In this document: piece by piece, positions 13,321 through 17,687 of the stretch
Layout: each line of letters starts with the position of its first letter
Numbering within the stretch: position 1 is the stretch's first letter
From: DATEPR01 sp036503065
GTDB lineage: Bacteria > Actinomycetota > Actinomycetes > Mycobacteriales > Pseudonocardiaceae
Direction of reading: 5' to 3'
DNA: 17,687 bases
NCBI GenBank assembly: GCA_036503065.1
Contig: DASXXM010000661.1
Span: 1 to 17,687 of the forward strand
Position numbers and translations under genes: made by a program
Notes under the pieces: model-generated
The model's input: the letters and a program-made list of their open reading frames with translations, nothing else
What the model was told of the DNA's origin: nothing
Databases searched by the model: none

Positions 13321-13860
13321 ATGTCCGCCGAGCACAGGATGTCGACCACGGCGCCCAGTGGCCGGCGGTCGGGCGTGGCGGCGCGACTGGGTGTGGCGGC
13401 GGTGGTCGGGGCGCTGACCGGCGGTGCCGCACTGCTGGCCGGACACCTGATGCCGGCCACGTCGGTGGCGGTGGCCTGCCGGCCCGCGGGTGGCGTCGGC
13501 TGTGCGATCGCCGCGCCGATCGGCGGCCTGATACTCGGCCTGCTGCACTGGCTGCTGGTGGTGGCCGCGGTGGCGCTCGCGGCGGGCGGGCTGCTCAGTT
13601 GGTGCGGTGCCCGGCTGGTCGGCGTCCGGCTGGGGGCCGTGGTGCCGTTGGCCTGGCCGGTGTTGCTGTGGGCGCTCGCCACGCTGATCCGCCCGCTGGG
13701 CGGCGTCGTGCGGTTGCGGGGCGTCCTCGTGCCCGGGTACGTCGCGCTGGCCTACGTCCTGGTCGCCGCGCTCACCGCGCCACAGGTCCGGCTGGCCGTG
13801 CGCGTGCTCGGCACCTGCCTCATCGCACTCGCGGTCGTGGCGGTGCTTGCCCTGCGGTGA
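13321..13860 (+). CDS. Hypothetical multi-pass membrane protein
   Basis: A 179-residue protein that is almost entirely hydrophobic, with about five membrane segments (about 23-43, 61-95 as one or two, 103-123, 137-153 and 159-178). A short basic N terminus (SGRRSGVAARLG) would stay inside the cell. Two cysteines (53 and 61) flank a Gly-rich loop that would face outside. No family is recognised. The frame is open from GTG 13243, but the ATG at 13321 fits the membrane topology better and leaves the CTGTGG repeats upstream; no strong RBS decides it, and ATG 13339 is an alternative. The stop is 4 bp from the convergent rocD stop. Confidence 0.7.
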   Translation: MSAEHRMSTTAPSGRRSGVAARLGVAAVVGALTGGAALLAGHLMPATSVAVACRPAGGVGCAIAAPIGGLILGLLHWLLVVAAVALAAGGLLSWCGARLVGVRLGAVVPLAWPVLLWALATLIRPLGGVVRLRGVLVPGYVALAYVLVAALTAPQVRLAVRVLGTCLIALAVVAVLALR

Positions 13861-13864
13861 AATC

Positions 13865-15103
13865 TCAGCCGGTCACCACGTCGGCGATGGCGTCGATGCC
13901 CCGGTCCAGGTCGGCCTCGCTGATCATCAGTGGCGGCGCGACCCGCAGCGTCGCGTCGTGGGTCTCCTTGCACAGCACGCCCCGGCCGGCCAGGGCGAGC
14001 GAGGCCGCCCGGCCGGTGGGGCCACCCGGCGCGATGTCGAGGCCGGCCCACAGGCCACGGCCACGCACCTCGGCCACACCTCGGCCGACCAGTTCGCCGA
14101 GTCGGCTGTGCAGGTGTGCGCCCAGTTCCCGGGACCTGGCCTGGAACTCGCCGGTACGCAGCATGGCGACAACGGCGCGGCCGATCGCGCAGGCCAGCGG
14201 GTTGCCGCCGAACGTGGAGCCGTGTTCGCCCGGCTGTAGCACGCCCAGCACGGATCGGGTGCCCACCACCGCGGACACCGGCATGATGCCGCCGCCCAGC
14301 GCCTTGCCCAGGGTGTAGAGGTCGGCGCGGACGCGGTCGTGGTCCAGTGCCAGCAGGTCGCCGGTGCGGGCGAGGCCGGACTGGATTTCGTCGGCGATCA
14401 GCAGGGCGCCCGCCTCGTCGCAGATTCGGCGTACCTCGCGCAGGTAGCCGGGCGGGGGCACCAGCACTCCCGCCTCGCCCTGGATCGGCTCGACCAGGAC
14501 GGCCGCGGTGCGTTCGGTGATCGCGTCGGCCAGTGCGTCCGCGTCGCCGTACTTGACGACCGTGAAGCCGGGGGTGAACGGGCCGAAGTCGTTGCGTGCC
14601 ACCGGATCGGTGGAGAACGACACGATCGTGGTGGTGCGGCCGTGGAAGTTCGAGCCTGCGACCACGATCTCGGCCGTGCCGTCCGGTACGCCCTTGACCT
14701 GGTAGGCCCACTTGCGGGCGACCTTGATCGCGGACTCGACCGCCTCGGCGCCGGAGTTCATCGGCAGCACCATCTCGGTGCCGGTCAGCTCGGCCAGCTC
14801 GCGGCAGAACAGGCCGAGCAGGTCGTGGTGGAACGCCCTGCTGGTCAGGGTGACCCGGCCGAGCTGCTCGACGGCGGCGGCGACCAGCGTGGGGTTGCGG
14901 TGGCCGAAGTTGAGCGCCGAGTAGCCGGCGAGGAAGTCCAGGTAGCGGCGACCGTCGACGTCGGTGACCCAGGCACCGTCGGCCGACGCGATCACCACCG
15001 GCAACGGGTGGTAGTTGTGCGTGCTCCACCGCTCGTCCAAGGCGACGAAGTCGGCCGTCTCGTGCGGCGCGGCGCGGTCCAGAGCGCTGTCGATGGCGGT
15101 CAT
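13865..15103 (-). CDS. rocD: Ornithine aminotransferase (ornithine--oxo-acid transaminase)
   Basis: A 412-residue PLP enzyme of class-III aminotransferases, converting ornithine and 2-oxoglutarate to glutamate semialdehyde and glutamate in arginine/ornithine catabolism and proline supply. The start STHNYHPLPVVI and the active-site segments agree with RocD: NSGAEAVESAIKVARKW (116-132), LLIADEIQSGLARTG (234-248) with PLP-contacting D238, TLGKALGGG (264-272) with Schiff-base K267, and HGSTFGGNPLA (294-304). Length is typical. No arginase or Lrp-type regulator is adjacent in the window. It is divergent from the S9 peptidase, and an inverted repeat lies between them. No strong RBS is seen before the ATG at 15103. 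Confidence 0.93.
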   Translation of the reverse strand: MTAIDSALDRAAPHETADFVALDERWSTHNYHPLPVVIASADGAWVTDVDGRRYLDFLAGYSALNFGHRNPTLVAAAVEQLGRVTLTSRAFHHDLLGLFCRELAELTGTEMVLPMNSGAEAVESAIKVARKWAYQVKGVPDGTAEIVVAGSNFHGRTTTIVSFSTDPVARNDFGPFTPGFTVVKYGDADALADAITERTAAVLVEPIQGEAGVLVPPPGYLREVRRICDEAGALLIADEIQSGLARTGDLLALDHDRVRADLYTLGKALGGGIMPVSAVVGTRSVLGVLQPGEHGSTFGGNPLACAIGRAVVAMLRTGEFQARSRELGAHLHSRLGELVGRGVAEVRGRGLWAGLDIAPGGPTGRAASLALAGRGVLCKETHDATLRVAPPLMISEADLDRGIDAIADVVTG

Positions 15104-15185
15104 GTGCCCAGGCTACGGGGTTGGTGGCGGCGATCTCATCCGCTATCCGTTGCATGTCCGGTCGTTTCGTTGTGTGGCTCACCGC

Positions 15186-15208
15186 CGATGCGTCGATCTG
15201 TTGCATCG
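15186..15208. promoter_or_regulatory. Inverted repeat between rocD and the S9 peptidase
   Basis: CGATGC (15186-15191) and GCATCG (15203-15208) form perfect 6-bp arms around an 11-bp spacer. TTGCAT occurs both here (15201-15206) and further upstream, near 15149. The position in the divergent promoter region suits a dimeric regulator of rocD, such as an AsnC/Lrp-type protein, but no regulator gene is linked and the assignment is inference. Confidence 0.35.
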
Positions 15209-15254
15209 CGCACCGCGGTGGCGTCCGGGAGGAGGGTTCTGACAGGGTTCGCTG

Positions 15255-17354
15255 GTGACCACGCACACTGAGGATTCGTTCCTTCGTCAGCAGGCGCGCA
15301 CCCAGCGGTTCACCCTGGGCACCCCGAGAGAGTTCCGTATCTCGCCGGACGGTTCGCGGGTGCTGTTCCTGCGGTCCGCGTCCGGTACCGAGCAGCGCAA
15401 CAGCCTCTGGTGCCTTGACGTCGAGTCGGGGCGGGAGACCCGGATCGTCGACCCGGCCACCCTCGGCGACCACGACGAGCTGTCCGCGGCGGAGCGGGCG
15501 GCGCGGGAGCGGACCAGAACACAGGCCGGCGGCATCGTCGGCTACACGACGGACGCCGGCTGCCGGCTCGCGGTGTTCTCGTTGTCCGGCCGGCTGTTCG
15601 TGGTCGACCTGACCGGCGACCACGACGTGCGCGAACTGCCGGTGACCGGGTCCGTGCTGGATCCGCGCATCGACCCGACCGGGCGACATGTGGCGTACGT
15701 GGCCGGCAGCACGCTGCGGGTCGTCGCGGTCGACGGCACCGGCGACCACGCGCTGGCCGGGCCGGCGGACAGCGACGGCGACGACGTCGAGTGGGGACTT
15801 GCCGAGTTCCTGGCCGCGGAGGAGATGGGCCGGTCCCGTGGCTACTGGTGGTCGCCGGACGGCGAGCGCATTCTGACCGCCCGGACCGACCGCTCCGCGG
15901 TGCGCCGCTGGTACATCGCGGACCCGGCGAACCCGGACCAACCGGCCAACCGGGTGGCCTACCCGGCGGCCGGCACGGACAACGTCGTGGTCAGCCTCGC
16001 CGTGGTGGACCTGGCCGGCGTCCGGACCCCGGTCGGCTGGGACAACGTCGAGCTGCCCTACCTGACGTCGGCGCACTGGTCGGCAGGCGGGCCGCCGCTG
16101 CTCGCCGTGCAGAGCCGGGACCAGCGACGGCAGGTGATACTGGCCGTCGACCCGGACGCCGGCACGACCGAGGTGCGCCAGGAGGTGACCGACCCGCACT
16201 GGGTGGACGTCGTGGCGGGCGTGCCGGCCTGGACGCCGGACGGCAGGCTGGTCACCGCGGGCGCGCGGGACGGTGCCTACCGGGTGTTCGTGGACGGCGA
16301 GCCGGTCACCGGGACGGAGCTGCAGGTGCGGGCCGTGCTCGACGCCGGTGCCGACGACGTGCTGTTCACCGCGTCCGACGCCGATCCGACCCAGATCCAC
16401 GTGTACGCCACGGGTGAGCCGACTCGGTTGTCCGATGTGGACGGTGTGCATGGTGCCACCCGGTCCGGGGACGTGACCGTGCTGGTGTCGTGGAGCATGG
16501 CGTTCGACGGGCCGCGCGCCACGGTGCGCCGGGAAGGCAAGCCGGTCGGCGAGATCGCGTCGCTGGCCGTTGTCCCGCCGCTGTCGCCGCAGGTCACCCT
16601 GCTCACCGTGGGCGCGCGTGACCTGCGCTGTGCCCTGCTGTTCCCGACCGGTCATCGGCCGGGCAGCGGGAAACTGCCGGTGCTGCTCGACCCGTACGGT
16701 GGCCCGCACGCGCAGCGGGTGCTGCACGCCCGGAACTCCTACCTGACCCCGCAGTGGTTGGCGGACCAGGGTTTCGCCGTGCTGGTCGCGGACGGCAGGG
16801 GCACGCCGGGCCGCGGCCCGGACTGGGACCGCGCGATCGCGTGGGACTTCGCCGAGGTCGCGGTGGCCGACCAGGTGGCCGCGCTGGCCGCCGTCGCGCA
16901 GCGCTACCCGGACGACCTCGACCTGACGAAGGTGGCGATCCGGGGCTGGTCGTTCGGCGGCTACCTGGCCGCGGCGGCGGTGCTGCGGCGGCCCGACGTG
17001 GTGCACGCGGCGCTGGCCGGTGCCCCGGTCACCGACTGGCGGCTGTACGACACGTTCTACACCGAGCGCTACCTCGGCCACCCGGACGCGAATCCCGAGG
17101 TGTACGAACGCAATTCGCTGATGCCGGACGCGCAGGGCCTGAGCAGGCCACTGATGTTGATCCACGGTCTCGCCGACGACAACGTGTTCGCCGCGCACAC
17201 GCTGCGGCTGTCCGCGGCGCTGCTCGCGGCCGGCCGGGAGCACACCGTGCTGCCGCTGACCGGCGTCACGCACATGAGCCCGACCGACGAGCGGGCCGCG
17301 GAGAGTTTCATGCTGCTGCAACTGAACTGGCTCAAGCGGGCCCTTGGCCTGTAG
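15255..17354 (+). CDS. S9 family peptidase, dipeptidyl-peptidase IV type
   Basis: A 699-residue serine peptidase of the prolyl oligopeptidase family. The first 440 residues form a beta-propeller with repeated SPDG and TPDG turns and include FLAAEEMGRSRGYWWSPDG, whose Glu pair (E189, E190) matches the residues that hold the substrate N terminus in DPP-IV. The C-terminal alpha/beta-hydrolase domain carries the full triad: S566 in GWSFGGY, D641 in HGLADDNV and H673 in GVTHMSP. Cleavage of Xaa-Pro dipeptides from peptide N termini is the likely reaction. No signal peptide is seen, so it is probably cytosolic. The start is GTG 15255, with a GGAGGAGGG stretch further upstream and AGGG nearer. It ends just before a strong terminator hairpin. 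Confidence 0.93.
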   Translation: MTTHTEDSFLRQQARTQRFTLGTPREFRISPDGSRVLFLRSASGTEQRNSLWCLDVESGRETRIVDPATLGDHDELSAAERAARERTRTQAGGIVGYTTDAGCRLAVFSLSGRLFVVDLTGDHDVRELPVTGSVLDPRIDPTGRHVAYVAGSTLRVVAVDGTGDHALAGPADSDGDDVEWGLAEFLAAEEMGRSRGYWWSPDGERILTARTDRSAVRRWYIADPANPDQPANRVAYPAAGTDNVVVSLAVVDLAGVRTPVGWDNVELPYLTSAHWSAGGPPLLAVQSRDQRRQVILAVDPDAGTTEVRQEVTDPHWVDVVAGVPAWTPDGRLVTAGARDGAYRVFVDGEPVTGTELQVRAVLDAGADDVLFTASDADPTQIHVYATGEPTRLSDVDGVHGATRSGDVTVLVSWSMAFDGPRATVRREGKPVGEIASLAVVPPLSPQVTLLTVGARDLRCALLFPTGHRPGSGKLPVLLDPYGGPHAQRVLHARNSYLTPQWLADQGFAVLVADGRGTPGRGPDWDRAIAWDFAEVAVADQVAALAAVAQRYPDDLDLTKVAIRGWSFGGYLAAAAVLRRPDVVHAALAGAPVTDWRLYDTFYTERYLGHPDANPEVYERNSLMPDAQGLSRPLMLIHGLADDNVFAAHTLRLSAALLAAGREHTVLPLTGVTHMSPTDERAAESFMLLQLNWLKRALGL

Positions 17355-17362
17355 AAACGGGA

Positions 17363-17400
17363 TCGGTGGCTCACCCGGTCCAGGTCGGGTGAGCCACCGA
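17363..17400. terminator. Strong bidirectional hairpin terminator
   Basis: A perfect 15-bp stem, TCGGTGGCTCACCCG (17363-17377) with CGGGTGAGCCACCGA (17386-17400), closes an 8-base loop. It lies 8 bp after the S9 peptidase stop and 18 bp from the convergent membrane-protein stop, so it probably serves both. There is no T-run, as is common in GC-rich actinomycetes. Confidence 0.85.
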
Positions 17401-17418
17401 AGTCCAACTCGATTCAGG

Positions 17419-17687
17419 TCACGCCGCGATCGCGTCGGCGTTGCCGTCGGTCGTCGGCAGTGCGACCACCGTTGCCGCGGTGCGCGCGGCCTTGCGTTCG
17501 TTGTTCTTCTTGATGAAGTGCGCGCCCCACCAGCCCAGACCACGTGCCAGGCAGACGATGCAGACCGCGAAGAACATCGTGTAGACCACGTTGAGCTGCA
17601 TCAGGATGCCGTACACGACGGCCACCGATGAGCCGAACATGAACTGCGCGCGTGCCTTGAACGGCGTTGTGCCGGGGTCGGTGATCA
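17419..17687 (-). CDS. Small membrane protein, 5' end outside the window
   Basis: At least 88 residues are visible and the frame stays open to the window edge. The residues before the internal ATG at 17640 (ITDPGTTPFKARAQF) read as natural protein, so the true start probably lies beyond 17687. The protein has two hydrophobic segments (SSVAVVYGILMQLNVVYTMFF, then VCIVCLARGLGWWGAHF, which may merge into one hairpin), a basic stretch KKNNERKAARTAA and an Ala/Thr tail. The family is not recognised. It converges on the S9 peptidase with the hairpin terminator between. Confidence 0.7.
   Translation of the reverse strand, partial: ITDPGTTPFKARAQFMFGSSVAVVYGILMQLNVVYTMFFAVCIVCLARGLGWWGAHFIKKNNERKAARTAATVVALPTTDGNADAIAA

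Noticed and set aside
15104..15254. Riboswitch or leader RNA before rocD or the S9 peptidase
   Set aside because: Only a 6-bp-arm inverted repeat is visible; no known riboswitch core or terminator/anti-terminator pair could be recognised.
13752..17543. Very long open frame on the minus strand (over 1,200 codons)
   Set aside because: It runs antisense to the well-supported S9 peptidase and partly overlaps rocD in a wrong frame; Arg/Pro/Gly-rich composition is typical of shadow frames in GC-rich DNA.

Overview
The window is GC-rich DNA (coding regions are strongly G/C at third positions, and GTG and TTG starts are common). It fits an actinomycete, most likely of the Pseudonocardiales. That placement is an inference from base composition and gene families: a stand-alone LigD-type polymerase, a LigC-type ligase, a DUF6319-like protein and an Rv2671-like reductase. 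No rRNA, tRNA or CRISPR array was found.

Layout, left to right. Positions 1-212 hold a tandem array of 19-bp GAGAGC...GCTCTC modules. It abuts the stop of a minus-strand acyl-CoA dehydrogenase, which is divergent from a TetR regulator. The regulator is followed after 9 bp by a stand-alone NHEJ-type polymerase (PolDom). Convergent to the polymerase, 3 bp away, is a MEDS/HATPase anti-sigma-type regulator, itself divergent from a small unknown protein. Next come a DUF6319-like protein and a 26-residue peptide with 8 cysteines. Positions 5603-6098 hold a second, unrelated palindrome array with core TTGCTATAGCAA, and the left end of a decayed IS3-type element lies inside it. A minus-strand lipoprotein of the TAP-like alpha/beta-hydrolase family follows; the serine of its nucleophile elbow is replaced by glycine. 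It is divergent from a RhtA-like amino-acid exporter. Positions 8728-8873 carry a second array of the 19-bp family. A tight minus-strand operon follows (PAP2 phosphatase, RibD-like reductase, LigC-type DNA ligase), divergent from a two-domain ABC-F ATPase. The right end holds a small membrane protein, a convergent ornithine aminotransferase (rocD), a divergent S9 prolyl oligopeptidase/DPP-IV type peptidase, a strong hairpin terminator and the 3' part of a small membrane protein.

Most genes are ordinary chromosomal ones. PolDom and LigC are both known accessory parts of bacterial end-joining or repair, but no Ku gene is visible and they lie in separate transcription units. The most unusual content is between genes: two unrelated short-palindrome families fill the gaps between gene 3' ends, in some cases touching or overlapping stop codons. 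The tiny Cys-rich peptide, with its own strong ribosome binding site and a palindrome-dense upstream region, is the best candidate for an overlooked gene.
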